A stretch of 64,000 nt of DNA from Amorphophallus konjac (lineage: Eukaryota > Streptophyta > Magnoliopsida > Alismatales > Araceae): contig CM040117.1 in the NCBI GenBank assembly GCA_022559845.1, positions 77,103,731 through 77,167,730 of the forward strand, read 5' to 3'. Position numbers and translations under genes: made by a program. The notes below the pieces were generated by a model, which was not told the origin of the DNA, ran no database searches, and saw nothing but the letters and a program-made list of their open reading frames with translations. Below, piece by piece: positions 45,882-57,405 of the stretch (positions are counted from its first letter, which is position 1; each line of letters opens with the position of its first letter).

Positions 45882-48800
45882 TGTAACAACCCTGATAAAA
45901 GCAAGATTTATAAATAAATCAAATTGAAAATAAAAGATAAGCAAATAAATGATAAAACTGAAAATGGAAACAAATTAAACCCTGATGAAGATAACGCCGC
46001 AGATAAAGGCGCTACTTGACACGAAACGCCCTCACCTAAGGCGTGTTTTTGAGAAAGGACGCCCACATTTCAAGGCGTCAAATCTTAAACAACCAAAATT
46101 ACATAAAAAGGCAAGAAATTGTAACGCCCTTTTCTTGGACGCGTTTCCACAAGAAACGACGCGCGTCAAGGCGTCAATTTAAAATTCGACGCCCTAGCAT
46201 AAGGCGTTAATTCCATTCCAGTTTCGTTCGCACCGGGAACTTATCCAGGGTAAGTGATAACTATGGGAAAGAGTTCGAATGTAGTAATGACTCTATCATG
46301 GAAGTGTTACTTCTAATCAAAACACTAACCCTGTTAGGATTCCCAAAATCCTATAAATAACCCTGTTCAAACAAACCCTAAAGATATTTGGCCGAAGAAG
46401 GTTCTGCTGCAGTCATCCGTGAAAGAGAGGTTGGTTCTTCCTATTGTTTCTCCTCTGCTGATTAGGTATTAGGAGGAATAATTCTTCTCCATCTTATTCT
46501 TCTATCGCAGGTTGCGGAGCTTCTGTCTTCCATTAAAGAACGAGGGTTCTTCATCCCGAAGTGTTCCTATCATACGTGAAGAACAGGTGATGTTCTTCTT
46601 CCCCTGTCTATGAGATAGTCATGAAGAATATTGATATTCTTCATCTCATGATTCTGTAGGTTGTCTACGTCGAGAAGGAGCTCTCATATAGTTGGAGGAC
46701 GTAAGGTTCTTCATCATAATCGTCTCCAATCATCTGCAACTTCTCCTTCAGTTTCTTCTTCCGGTGAGCACTCTGTACAAACAGAGTATCGACTCTTCAC
46801 CAGATCCTTCACGTTTCATCGAAAGGTAGGATTTTCTCAGGGATTGTAGCCCAAACTAGCATATTAATATTTATAACATCATCCGTTAATACTTGCATAT
46901 AGATTTCATGCGTTTCGGTTAGTTTCTAAAGAGTTTTGAAATAGACGCCCTTATCAAGGACGCTACATTAAAAGACACGACCACGACTAGGTCGTCAATT
47001 TAATATTTGACGCCCTGCACACGGACGTCAATTTCTCTTAATTAATAAACACCATGTTTAAAAATTATATATCAATGCAAACATGATACTAAATTAATGC
47101 ATGGTCAATCTCTTGTAATCCTGTTATTTCTTATGGTACTGACCATATATCATGTTTCCTGAAATTTCATTGTCTCGAAACTTGTAAACTTGTGAATTAA
47201 CGACCTTGTCCAGGTCATCTTTTCTTGAACTGACGCCCCATACCAGGGCGCCTTCTGTAAACTAACGCCCCTGTCCAGGGCGCGTTTCATTAAAAATTCC
47301 AGATTTATAATATTCTACAAAACTAGAAATATTGAAAGGACGACTGTTGTACACGTCGTCAAATCTAATATAAACGCCCCTGATTAAGGCGTTAATTACA
47401 TGAAAAATGACTTTACCAAAGTCGCTACTTTCTGCTACTGATTTTTTCCTGATTACTGTTATCCGAGGGTTTCATTATACATACATACATATATATTGGC
47501 ACTATTACTCCACTCCGTGAGTATAGTCCCATGTTTTCTACGATGATTTATCGCATTACACACTCAATTCTCATTGACATACAAGCTCTCCATTGGACAT
47601 TCCGTTCCTTTGGACTAGCAAGTTAGTCATAGAGACCTCCGTAAGACTCCTCGCCGCCTTGGATTCCCTCAAGGCCGACTGAGCTGGTTGTACCCTAAAA
47701 ACCCATTACACAATCTTTGTCGTGTCCCTCTATAGAAACATGGTGATACCGGCCCTCATGTCATGCCATGAGTATGATATGAGAATTATCTTAATGAACG
47801 GGGAAGAATATGCCGTTGTTATGCTGTTCTTGTAGACCCCAATTCTATATTAAACTTGATGTTCTTGTGAACCTCAATTTTATATGAAGAATGAGGACGT
47901 CTTGCCATTGAGGTGCTATTCATATGGACCTCAACTCTATATATAAGAGTGTCTCTACTTACTTATCATGGTACCCGAGTTAAGGGAACCAATTCCACCT
48001 AGTTTTTATCGAAAGTGTGATTGTACCGTTATTATCGCCTATTGGTGTCAAAAGTCATATTTTGGACTCTAATCTCTCAAAGTTGTCTTACATGACTACA
48101 AGCTTGCTTATTGAAACTCCATGATGGCTATACACAAAAATGTGGATGTTAAAAATACATGACTAATGCCTGCGCATATAGGGCCCGATCTGGTCCTGGG
48201 AGGAGCACCCGAAAGTACTTGTGCCCATGGGAGTTGATTGATCACGGTATTGGCATTATACCGAAGTGCATGACTAGCTTGATTGAACATTCCACAAATC
48301 TTGTACTTGACTTGATATTACATGACTTGTGTGGCCCGAAAAAGGGTAATTACTTGCGTGCTTGAACGTGATAGCCAAATTTCATCTTGACATGATAAAG
48401 TACTTGCTTGAATATCTTGAGGTCATTTGATATAAGTTCTTGAAAGTTCATAACTAGTCCTTCCTGTTATCTTATTGTTATATCCACTTTTCTATCTTGT
48501 CGTTTTATGCGAGCATGCATAGCTATAGTACATTCATGAAAGATGTAACTACTTAAACCCCTTGCTAGTTCCTGAGATATAATTTCCTACTGAGCGTTCG
48601 CTCACTCCGTGTTTCCCCTACTTTTCAGGTAAGTCTGACGATGAGGGAAGTCAATCGGATGGGGAGAATCAAGAGTGAAAGAGCTAGAGCTTTTCCAAGT
48701 GTCATCTAGTCTTTTATATATTTCTTGAGTCAAATGTGTACTTTTCTTTTTTTTGAATAGAGTATTGGGTTTGTAATAGACTATTTATTATGAAGAAATG

Positions 48801-48928
48801 AATGGATTGGGTTATCTTTACTTTTGCGCATCTCTGTCTTTGTGTCGAATACACTTCTACTTTGATTGACATGATTGATATAAACTCGTCACGCATCTCC
48901 GGGTATCTTCCGCTCTCGGGGCGTGACA
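45882..48928 (+). repeat. Tekay-B 3' LTR (3047 bp)
   Basis: Same as 38229-41276 with about 30 differences. TATAAATA lies at 46352-46359. The hairpin series is preserved except that one stem (near 47199-47217) has GGTCAT instead of GGTCGT. Confidence 0.95.
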
Positions 48929-48933
48929 GAGAT

Positions 48934-49942
48934 AGATTGAAGAACCATGAGAATGTTACTATCTTGAGCCTGATGAAAGCCTCTGTGAATGCCAATATGT
49001 TTACATTTGTCTCTTCTTGTAGAACGGCAAAAGAGCTCATGGGCCGATTGATCGAAGCTCAAGAGAAGGAAAGACAAGAAGGTCTAATAGTTGACGATGT
49101 TGATCAAAACACTGATGAGAATGATGAAGAGGTAAACTCTAATTCTGATGAAGAAATGTTATTTGGAGAATTAGTTGATGCTTATGAGGAGTTGTCAAGT
49201 AGATACAAGAAGATCAAGTCTGAAAATAAAACACTAAAGAAGAAACTTAATGAAAATATGCATAATGACATTCTTTATGAAAAATGCATTGATCTAAATT
49301 GAAAAATTAAAAATCTAGATAATGAGAATGAACACTTGTTGTGTAAAATCTCCTTGCTTGAGGAAACTGAGAAAAGTCTCAGAAACAAGTTAGATTCTCT
49401 GTCCGATGATGAAAAATTGTTTGAGAAATTACTTGATTCCGAAGTTGATAGCAAGTGCATCATCGATGAAAATGAGCTGTTAAAATCTGAAAATAAAAAG
49501 TTAAAACAATTGAACTTAACCATGTCTAAAAGACTCATAACTCTTGAAAAAGGTAAGTCTATGGTTGTTCAAGAAAGTGAAAATGTGAGTCTGTTAAGAC
49601 AGGAAATAGAGACCCACAAAATCATCAATGCCACATTGAATGAAAAAGTCATTTCCTGTGAAAATGAGAATGTTTCTTATGAACTCCACATTGCTTCACT
49701 TGAATATGAAATTTATGATTTGAACAAGTCTCTGGCTAGATTTGTAAGCGGGGAAGAGAATTTAAACAAGATTTTGGGGACTAAAGTGAATTTCCAACGA
49801 GAAAGACTCGGGTATAATCCTGGTAGAAAGGAAGCTTTAGTCTAAAAACAAAAACTTCATTTGTGCATGCCTCATGCTCCTCCGATACTACAAATACTTC
49901 TTCTGCTGAGAAACCAAAGTCTAATATGCATGCCAAGATATC
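48934..49942 (+). pseudogene. SIRE-like gag, coiled-coil middle fragment
   Basis: Continues the SIRE gag after the second GAGAT duplication. First comes a FVSSCRTAKELMGRL segment, then a long acidic and lysine-rich heptad region (KKIKSENKTLKKKL, LLKSENKKLKQLNL) predicted to form a coiled coil, ending in LARFVSGEENLNKIL, a signature of SIRE-type gag. A TGA at 49300-49302 and a frameshift near 49835 break it. Part of the usual central capsid region seems missing just after 49040. The fragment ends at the ATATC duplication of the chromovirus. Confidence 0.8.
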
Positions 49943-52308
49943 TGATGGGGACATCACTCAGAGCTCCCTCTGGCTCGACGCCTCTCTCCCCTCTGGAGAC
50001 GGATAGGATGACTTGATGGGGCCTCGACGGCACTGGATTTCACTACTATAGACATCTTGATGTATTTTATCCTTTATTGAGTCCTTTTGATGTATTTCAC
50101 TTCTATTTATGAGTCTTGTCCTAGGTGCTCTTACTAGTGGGTCACCATATTGGACTTGTTTGGTCGTATGGCCCATTAGGGAGCTAGGCCCATGGGCGCC
50201 CCTTTCTTGCACCCTTGGTTATCTGCTATTTTCCTTTTTCTCAAGGGCTTTTGTACAAAGTTGGGTTCCCTATATATAGGACCCCAACTCCCACTTGAGA
50301 AGGTAATGAAATATTGAGTAATTGTGAGCATAAGTGCATCTTTCCCTCTCTCTCTCTAGCTTCCTCACTCTCTCTCCCCCTCTCTCTAAAGGGGCCGGCC
50401 CCCTCTCTCTCTCCTCCTCTCTCTCTCTCCCTCTACCTTGGGCGAATCTGCCCCTTCACCTTCCCCCATCCACCTGCCACCTCACCCTCCAACCCTTCAC
50501 CTCCCCTAGGCCACTTAACTCCCATCAATTCCCTCCCCTTCCCAAGAGACTCTTCCTATTCCCCATACATCTTCCCCACATCCAATACACCCCTCCCTCT
50601 TCCCCAAGCAACCTTCCCACTCCCCCACACCCTCATTCACACCCCTAGACCATTCAAACCCCAGCCCCCCTCCACTTGTTGCGCAAACACCCTCCCCACC
50701 CCTTACCTCCTTGCCTTGGCCAAACCCCACCCCCACCTCTACCAACTTCGGCCCCCACCTTCCTGCTCCACCAGATCCGACCCTCTCATCCCCCTTACAA
50801 CTCTCTCCCCTCCTGCCATCACCCCACATCTTCCCCATTACCCTAGCTCCACTTCTCCTTACCATTCACCCCACCTCCACCCCCTCAATCTGTTACAACT
50901 GCAGGTGGTAGAAGAAGTCCCGGTTTGCAGAAGCTCCCCCGAGGTCGTCCGGCAACATCTGAAGGCCCATCCTACCATTTTGGAAAGGGTTCCCTGTCCC
51001 CTACGCAGGCGAGGTGGAAGCACCCCGTTCCGAGTTCGTGGCCACCTGTGAGAACCGATCTCCTCCGACAGCGTCAAGAACCAGTTGCAGAACATCAGAG
51101 CCCGACCAGAAGCCGAACCACGGTCGACAACGGCAGAACCAGACGGAAGTTCCTTCTCCAAAGATCTTCCTCTCCCTGTCCCCGATCAGGAGCAAGAAAC
51201 GGGACCTCGTTCGCCCACCAGGAGCCCGAGTTACGAATTTTCTCCCACCGGCGTACGAGTCTGCCTCCTGCTGTCTTCCGTGACCAGATCCCACTCGACG
51301 GAGCTCCCCTGTCCACCCCGACCTCAGAAGGAGTCCCCGTCAGTTTTGGTGCGCAGAGGCCTTGTCTACGGAACCAACAACTCCGACGGATCGAGATTCT
51401 GAGTCCGGGAGTCCGAGATACAACGTCTGCATCCTGCTGCGCACGTTCTGGAGCTGTCAACCCCAGATTCCGGCATCCTGTTCGAGTCTCCACCACGACC
51501 ACCAGCGACGGCAGAAGAATTCGATATAAATCTGAGGCATCCCAACACCTGTTACGAAGCAAACCTCACTGGTTTCGTCGTCGGCAACAATCCTGAGAAC
51601 GATCTACAACTGCAGCAGCGACCACCTGTCCCTGTGCACAACAAGCAAGCGGATCGGCGTCGGCCTCCGTTCCATCTTTCTCGTCAAAAGAACCCCCTCC
51701 CGCCTGGCTGGCTTATCGCCCCTCCCTGCGTGGAGGTAGTGTTTGATGTATGTTTGAGTTCCCCACCCCTAGTTCCACCCTCCTGCGTGGGGCGTAGTTC
51801 ATGTAACTAGCAGCTCAAGCTACATCGGCGCAGTGTGCGGGATCACACTTCCCCGCTCGCCCACGTCTCCGAACGGGGTTGGTTTCTTCAAACCAACCAG
51901 GTGAGCTCTAAAGCTTTGCTCCATTCATATTAGTGTCTGTTTGTTTAATATCCGTAGACATAGCTCCGTTGCGCAAGGGAGTGAGTGTCCGTTCCCGGAG
52001 CCATCATCATTGAGTGGTCACCGTGGTCATCGTGAGAGAGAGGAACCTTGTGCCCCAAGTGGCACCGGCCAGCCCCAAAGTGTGGGCCACGTACCCTCGG
52101 GAGGATAACCCTAGCCCTGCTGGCACTCTACCAGTTAGGGTCTTGATCCATCACCTCCATCTAGCATCATATAGTCACCCGGGGCTTGCGAGTGTGCGAC
52201 GGCGTTTCGGTCTCAATTTATCATTTTACTTGCTATGTGATTGTGAATGCGGATTAGGTCCGAGGTTTTGCATTTGCTTGCTGCATACCCCATACTTGTG
52301 TCACATCA
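49943..52308 (+). repeat. Chromovirus 5' LTR (2366 bp)
   Basis: TGATGGGGACATCA to TCACATCA. TATATATA at 50271-50278 precedes a CT-rich leader (50340-50440). CAG|GTGAGC at 51898-51906 is a strong donor-like site. Long open frames in its C-rich part are compositional. Confidence 0.95.
50271..50278 (+). promoter_or_regulatory. Chromovirus TATA box
   Basis: TATATATA with a GC-poor flank, followed about 70 bp later by a CTCTCTCT pyrimidine patch (Y-patch-like). The same is present at 57670-57677 in the 3' LTR. Confidence 0.65.
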
Positions 52309-52311
52309 AAT

Positions 52312-52323
52312 TGGTATCAGAGC
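52312..52323 (+). other. Chromovirus primer binding site
   Basis: TGGTATCAGAGC three bases after the LTR end; initiator tRNA-Met type. Confidence 0.92.
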
Positions 52324-52404
52324 AAGTTTTAGACTTGTCTCTACAAGCCTAGGTCCAAGGGCTTTTGCACGTTCACCCGTGTGTCGATCTCTTCACCTTC
52401 GTGC

Positions 52405-55400
52405 ATGTCTACCCGTCGAGGCACTGCTTACCAACCCAACCCCCCAAATTCTGATTCCCCCATGAGTTCCCATTCTCAGGGCAACCAAGGCATCCCTAGT
52501 GAAGTCCCCCCTGCCCCTATGGAGCAAGTTGACCCTATCCTTAGGGCTATCCTTGAGAAACTTGATGGACTTAGCACCCGAATGGATAAACTAGAGGAAT
52601 TAAGGGCCCCACCTAGGATCCCTGCCCAAAGAGTCACCCCTCCTCCAGTTGAACCGGGTAGGGAAGGCCTTGAGAACGAGTGGTACCACGAACCGGAGAG
52701 GCCTCAACAGCCCCGGCATCATGAGAGACTCCCACCTAGGAACTATGCCCAAAGGTTTCCCCCTCCGCGGGATGAACATGATAGGGAAGACCTAGATAAT
52801 GGGTGGTATCGTGAACAAGAGAGGGCTCCTCAACCTCGACACTATGAGAGGCGACCACGTGAGGATCATGATGAACTCCTATTAAGAATGATCAAAGTGG
52901 AAGCCCCTAATTTTGATGGGTCTCACAACCCTAGTGTCTACAAAGATTGGGAGCATGGCATGGACCAATACTTTGAGTGGTACCCCATGTCCGAGGAGAG
53001 GAAGGTTAGATTGGCCAAAATGCACCTCCTTAAACTAGCCAAAACCTATTGGTTAAAGGTTGAAAACCAAAGGAGGATCAGGCATGAGGAACCCATTAAC
53101 ACTTGGATTGACATGAAAGATCAGCTTAGGAACAAGTACCTTCCCATCTCCTATAGCCAACTTCTTCTTGATGAATGGCAAAGCCTTACCCAAGAAGGAA
53201 AAACCGTGGAAGAGTATATTGAAAAATTTGATTCATACCTCCTAAGGTGTGGTGTGGTTGAGGATCCAGCCGTTACTCTATCCCGGTTTAGGAATGGTCT
53301 CCTTCCCCACATCAAACGGGAGCTCTTTATGAGGGAAGTGCATAGCTTGGAAATTGCCTATCAAATAGCCCGGGATGTTGAGAGATTCTCTAGAAATCCT
53401 AGGTTTGCCCCTCCCAAGGGGTCAGGACCACGTCCCAACCTCCCTCCTCTGTTAAAGACACCTCCTCCCAGTGGAGGAATTCCCACAAGACCCTCCCCAC
53501 CTCCTACCACACCCAATCCTCCTCCTAGAAAGGAAGACAACTCCAAAGGGAAGACCCCAATGAGTAGCACGATCAAGTGTTTCCAATGCCATGGCTATGG
53601 CCACATAGCCTCCCACTGTCCCTCTAAGGGGTTGTCAAGCCTAGTCATTGAGGGTGGGCCTTCTACTACTCAGGAAACACATGAGGGTACTATTGAGGAT
53701 TATCAGGCCAATTTAGAATGGGAAGAGGAATACCATGAGCCATTCTATGAAGAAGGAGTAGAGGAGGACCCCCACTCCAGCCACCTAGGGGTGATAAGGT
53801 GCACCCTCACACAACCACAAGAGGATGATTGGCGGAGGACTTCCATTTTTCACACATTTGTCAAAATCGGGGACCATGTTAGGAAGGTCATCCTAGACAA
53901 TGGGAGTTGTGTCAACGCCGTGTCTCCGGACACCGTCAAACTCCTAGGACTTACCCCTACATCCCACCCCAAACCTTACCGTGTGTCATGGATAAACAAC
54001 CACTCCCTACCCGTCAACACATGTTGCCTTATCCCCATCACCTTTTCATCCTACAAAGGGCAAATATGGTGTGATATCATACCTATGGCTGTAGGAAGCA
54101 TCCTATTGGGGAGACCTTGGATATATGATGTCAATGCCACCATTCATGGAAAAACAAACACATGCACCTTTGACCACGAGGGGAGGACTATCTGTCTCAA
54201 CCCCTCCCCTCCCCAAAAAGAACCACCCACCAAGGGAACCCTTCCTACACCACCAAAACCCAAGGCCTCGATGGCTCCAACCCAATCAACAACACAAAGT
54301 CACACTTCTGCAAGCCCGACAATCAAAGGCCTCCACCTTATCACCAAGAAGGAGCTCGAGGAAGAGATAACCCGGGGGGCACCCCTTTGTGCCATTGTCA
54401 TATGCCTTGGGGAGGCAATTCCCTCCAACCCTCACCCCGTGGAAATCCACCCTCTCTTGGAAGAATTTAAGGACGTTTTTCCCGAGGAACTCCCCGACCA
54501 ACTACCACCCATGAGGGATGTCCAGCACGCTATAGACCTTGTCCCAGGAGCCACCCTCCCAAACCTACCCCACTATCGCCTCAATCCCACCGAACATGCT
54601 GAGTTAAGGAGGCAAGTGGAGGAACTGATTAGAAAGGGGTTTCTTAGGCTAAGCAAAAGCCCATGTGCGGTCCCGGCCCTCCTCACACCTAAAAAGGACG
54701 GGACATGGCGGATGTGTATTGACAGCAGGGCCATCAACAAAATTACTGTCAAATATAGGTTTCCCATACCTAGACTTGACGACATGCTGGACATGCTCGC
54801 CGGAGCCACCATATTTTCCAAAATAGACCTCAAAAGCGGCTATCATCAGGTTAGGATAAGGCCCGGGGATGAATGGAAAACAGCCTTTAAAACCAAGGAT
54901 GGGCTTTATGAATGGCTGGTGATGCCTTTTGGGCTTTCAAATGCCCCAAGTACCTTCATGCGCCTTATGACTGAGGTCCTAAGGCCCTACAATGGAGTCT
55001 TCCTGGTAGTTTACTTTGATGACATCCTCATTTACAGCCAAACCAAGGAAGCCCACCTCAGTCATCTAAGGCAAGTTTGCACCACCCTTAGGAAGGAAAG
55101 CCTCTTTGCCAATTTAGGGAAGTGTCACTTTATGACCCAATCCATCACCTTCCTGGGGTATGTTGTCTCCACAGAAGGCGTATCCATGGATCCTGACAAA
55201 GTCCAAGCCATCATCAATTGGCCTGAACCTCGAACCCTCCATGAAGCCCGCAGTTTTCATGGGTTAGCCACCTTTTACCGGAGGTTCATCAGGGGGTTCA
55301 GCACCATCACAGCCCCTATCACCGATTGCCTCAAAAAGGGGACCTTTGTGTGGACCAAGTCCGCCACTAGAGCCTTCCAAGAGCTCAAAGAGAGAATGAC

Positions 55401-57405
55401 CCAAGCCCCTGTCTTATGCCTCCCTGATTTCTCCAAAGTCTTTGAAGTGACTTGCGATGCCTCAGGGGTAGGAATTGGTGGGATCCTTAGCCAGGAAGGA
55501 CACCCAGTGGCCTACTTTAGCGAAAAGCTGTGTGATGCCAGGATGAGGTACTCCACCTACGACAAGGAATTTTATGCGGTGGTACAATCCCTCCGGCATT
55601 GGAGACACTACCTCTTGCCTAACGAGTTTGTGATATTCTCCGACCACGAGGCCCTGAAATACCTCAACTCCCAGCAGAAACTGAATGCTCGGCATGCCCG
55701 ATGGGTCGAACACATCCAGGCTTACACATTTGTAATCAAACACAAGGCTGGGAGTGAAAACCGAGCAGCCGATGCCCTCAGTAGGAGAATTTCCTTGCTA
55801 GCTACCATACAGGTGGAAGTCACAGGATTAGAAAGACTCAGGGAAGAGTACTCTGCTTGCCCGGACTTTGGCCCAATCCATACCACTCTGTCCACCCTCT
55901 CACCAAAGGAACATCAAGGGTTCATCTTAGAGGACGGGTACATTTTTAAAGGCCATAGGCTTTGCATACCAAGGACCTCTCTACGGGATTTTCTGATCTG
56001 GGAATTACATGCAGGAGGCTTGGCTGGACACTTTGGGATTCACAAAATCATTGCCTTGGTAGAAGGACAATTCCATTGGCCCAGCCTCAAAAGAGATGTG
56101 GCCAAAATTGTGAGGCAATGCCGCATATGTGCAGCCGCTAAGCAAATCAAGCAAAACACAGGCCTGTACACTCCCTTACCAGTCCCAGACCGACCTTGGC
56201 AAGATCTTAGCATGGACTTCGTACTAGGGCTACCCCGGACCCAAAGGAAACATGACTCCATTTATGTCGTGGTGGACCGATTCTCTAAAATGGCTCATTT
56301 CATCCCCTGTTCCAAAACCTCAGACGCCTCCCATGTGGCACGTCTATTCTTTGAAGAGGTGGTCCGACTCCATGGCCTACCCAAGACCATTATCTCAGAT
56401 AGGGACGTCAAATTCACCAGCTACTTTTGGAAGACCCTCTGGCATCTTATGGGGACCCTGCTTAAGTTTTCCACAGCCTACCACCCCCAAACCGATGGAC
56501 AGACTGAAGTTGTCAATCGGAGCTTGGGGAACCTTCTACGGTGCCTTGTTGAGGATCGCCCCGGGAATTGGGATCTCATATTACCCCAGGCCGAGTTTGC
56601 ATACAACAACTCTGTGAATAGGTCGATAGGGATGAGCCCGTTTGAAGCTGTGCATGGGTACAAGCCTAGAACCCCTACAGATCTCATTCCTTTGCCACCG
56701 CATGCTAGAGTGTCTATTAGTGCTGAGTCGTTTGCCCAACACATGAAGGAATTGCATGAGGAAATCCGCAAACACATTAACAAAAGCAATGAGGTGTATA
56801 AAAAGTCGGCCGACTCCCACCGCCGCCACCAGGAGTTTTACGTAGGTGATTATGTGATGGTACGAACTGAGAGGCTTTCCCCTGGGAATGTCTCCAAATT
56901 GAGGTCGCGTGGATCAGGCCCCTTCCAGGTTCTAAAGAGGATTGGCACAAACGCTTACGTGTTAGACCTCCCCGAGGAATACGCAATAAGCCCCACATTC
57001 AATGTGGCTGACCTGGTGCCATACAGGGGTTCCACGGTGACACCTAGTGAGGGAATTGAGCCTGTCCCACTTTTTGAGAGAGCCCCCACCCACAAGAACG
57101 TTCCACCAGCCCAGAGAGGCCAACGGGAGCAGATAGAGCGGATATTGGATGAACAGGTCACCATCACCCGGAGCAAAGTATACGAGCGATACCTGGTCAG
57201 GTGGAAGGGCCGGCCTCCTACAGATGACTCATGGGTGAGCAGGGAGGATCTTCAGCAGCTGGACCCGGATCTCCTGGAGCACTACCGCAGCCGAGAGGAC
57301 CCTTACTCGACAGAGTCGAGTTCTTCCCAGTCCAGGGGAGTTGATGGGGACATCACTCAGAGCTCCCTCTGGCTCGACGCCTCTCTCCCCTCTGGAGACG
57401 GATAG
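52405..57405 (+). CDS. Chromovirus gag-pol polyprotein, uninterrupted
   Basis: The ATG at 52405 is chosen because it gives MSTRRGTAYQ, parallel to the TR-GAG start; upstream in-frame codons lack an ATG. The product has 1666 residues. Gag capsid occupies about 165-340, and the CCHC knuckle CFQCHGYGHIASHC lies near 391. The protease has an unusual DNG site (VILDNGSCVNAV, near 498). RT has YFDDILIYS near 870 and RNase H has TCDASGVGIGGIL near 1015. Integrase has an HHCC zinc finger (near 1200-1245), a core with MDFVLGLPRTQRKHDS, SDRDVKFTSYFW and AYHPQTDGQTE, then a GPF/Y-type segment. A canonical chromodomain (about 1576-1630: YERYLVRWKGRP, DDSWVSREDL) can bind modified histones and target heterochromatin. 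The last 20 or so codons lie inside the 3' LTR. No frame break. It acts in cytoplasmic particles, then at chromatin. Confidence 0.97.
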   Translation: MSTRRGTAYQPNPPNSDSPMSSHSQGNQGIPSEVPPAPMEQVDPILRAILEKLDGLSTRMDKLEELRAPPRIPAQRVTPPPVEPGREGLENEWYHEPERPQQPRHHERLPPRNYAQRFPPPRDEHDREDLDNGWYREQERAPQPRHYERRPREDHDELLLRMIKVEAPNFDGSHNPSVYKDWEHGMDQYFEWYPMSEERKVRLAKMHLLKLAKTYWLKVENQRRIRHEEPINTWIDMKDQLRNKYLPISYSQLLLDEWQSLTQEGKTVEEYIEKFDSYLLRCGVVEDPAVTLSRFRNGLLPHIKRELFMREVHSLEIAYQIARDVERFSRNPRFAPPKGSGPRPNLPPLLKTPPPSGGIPTRPSPPPTTPNPPPRKEDNSKGKTPMSSTIKCFQCHGYGHIASHCPSKGLSSLVIEGGPSTTQETHEGTIEDYQANLEWEEEYHEPFYEEGVEEDPHSSHLGVIRCTLTQPQEDDWRRTSIFHTFVKIGDHVRKVILDNGSCVNAVSPDTVKLLGLTPTSHPKPYRVSWINNHSLPVNTCCLIPITFSSYKGQIWCDIIPMAVGSILLGRPWIYDVNATIHGKTNTCTFDHEGRTICLNPSPPQKEPPTKGTLPTPPKPKASMAPTQSTTQSHTSASPTIKGLHLITKKELEEEITRGAPLCAIVICLGEAIPSNPHPVEIHPLLEEFKDVFPEELPDQLPPMRDVQHAIDLVPGATLPNLPHYRLNPTEHAELRRQVEELIRKGFLRLSKSPCAVPALLTPKKDGTWRMCIDSRAINKITVKYRFPIPRLDDMLDMLAGATIFSKIDLKSGYHQVRIRPGDEWKTAFKTKDGLYEWLVMPFGLSNAPSTFMRLMTEVLRPYNGVFLVVYFDDILIYSQTKEAHLSHLRQVCTTLRKESLFANLGKCHFMTQSITFLGYVVSTEGVSMDPDKVQAIINWPEPRTLHEARSFHGLATFYRRFIRGFSTITAPITDCLKKGTFVWTKSATRAFQELKERMTQAPVLCLPDFSKVFEVTCDASGVGIGGILSQEGHPVAYFSEKLCDARMRYSTYDKEFYAVVQSLRHWRHYLLPNEFVIFSDHEALKYLNSQQKLNARHARWVEHIQAYTFVIKHKAGSENRAADALSRRISLLATIQVEVTGLERLREEYSACPDFGPIHTTLSTLSPKEHQGFILEDGYIFKGHRLCIPRTSLRDFLIWELHAGGLAGHFGIHKIIALVEGQFHWPSLKRDVAKIVRQCRICAAAKQIKQNTGLYTPLPVPDRPWQDLSMDFVLGLPRTQRKHDSIYVVVDRFSKMAHFIPCSKTSDASHVARLFFEEVVRLHGLPKTIISDRDVKFTSYFWKTLWHLMGTLLKFSTAYHPQTDGQTEVVNRSLGNLLRCLVEDRPGNWDLILPQAEFAYNNSVNRSIGMSPFEAVHGYKPRTPTDLIPLPPHARVSISAESFAQHMKELHEEIRKHINKSNEVYKKSADSHRRHQEFYVGDYVMVRTERLSPGNVSKLRSRGSGPFQVLKRIGTNAYVLDLPEEYAISPTFNVADLVPYRGSTVTPSEGIEPVPLFERAPTHKNVPPAQRGQREQIERILDEQVTITRSKVYERYLVRWKGRPPTDDSWVSREDLQQLDPDLLEHYRSREDPYSTESSSSQSRGVDGDITQSSLWLDASLPSGDG

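Larger units (their letters stand above)
38229..48928 (+). mobile_element. Tekay-B: nearly intact Ty3/gypsy Tekay retrotransposon
   Basis: LTRs of 3048 and 3047 bp with about 30 differences by eye (about 1%), the duplication GAGAT on both sides (38224-38228, 48929-48933), a tRNA-Met primer site, a polypurine tract (TAGGGGAGGG before 45882) and a gag-pol with one stop. It inserted in the SIRE gag, recently relative to most of its neighbours. Confidence 0.96.

Noticed and set aside
50314..51051. 245-codon proline/serine/leucine-rich ORF, repeated at 57713-58450
   Set aside because: It lies in the chromovirus LTR in C/T-rich low-complexity DNA, overlaps the TATA-leader region, and has open frames on several strands; compositional.
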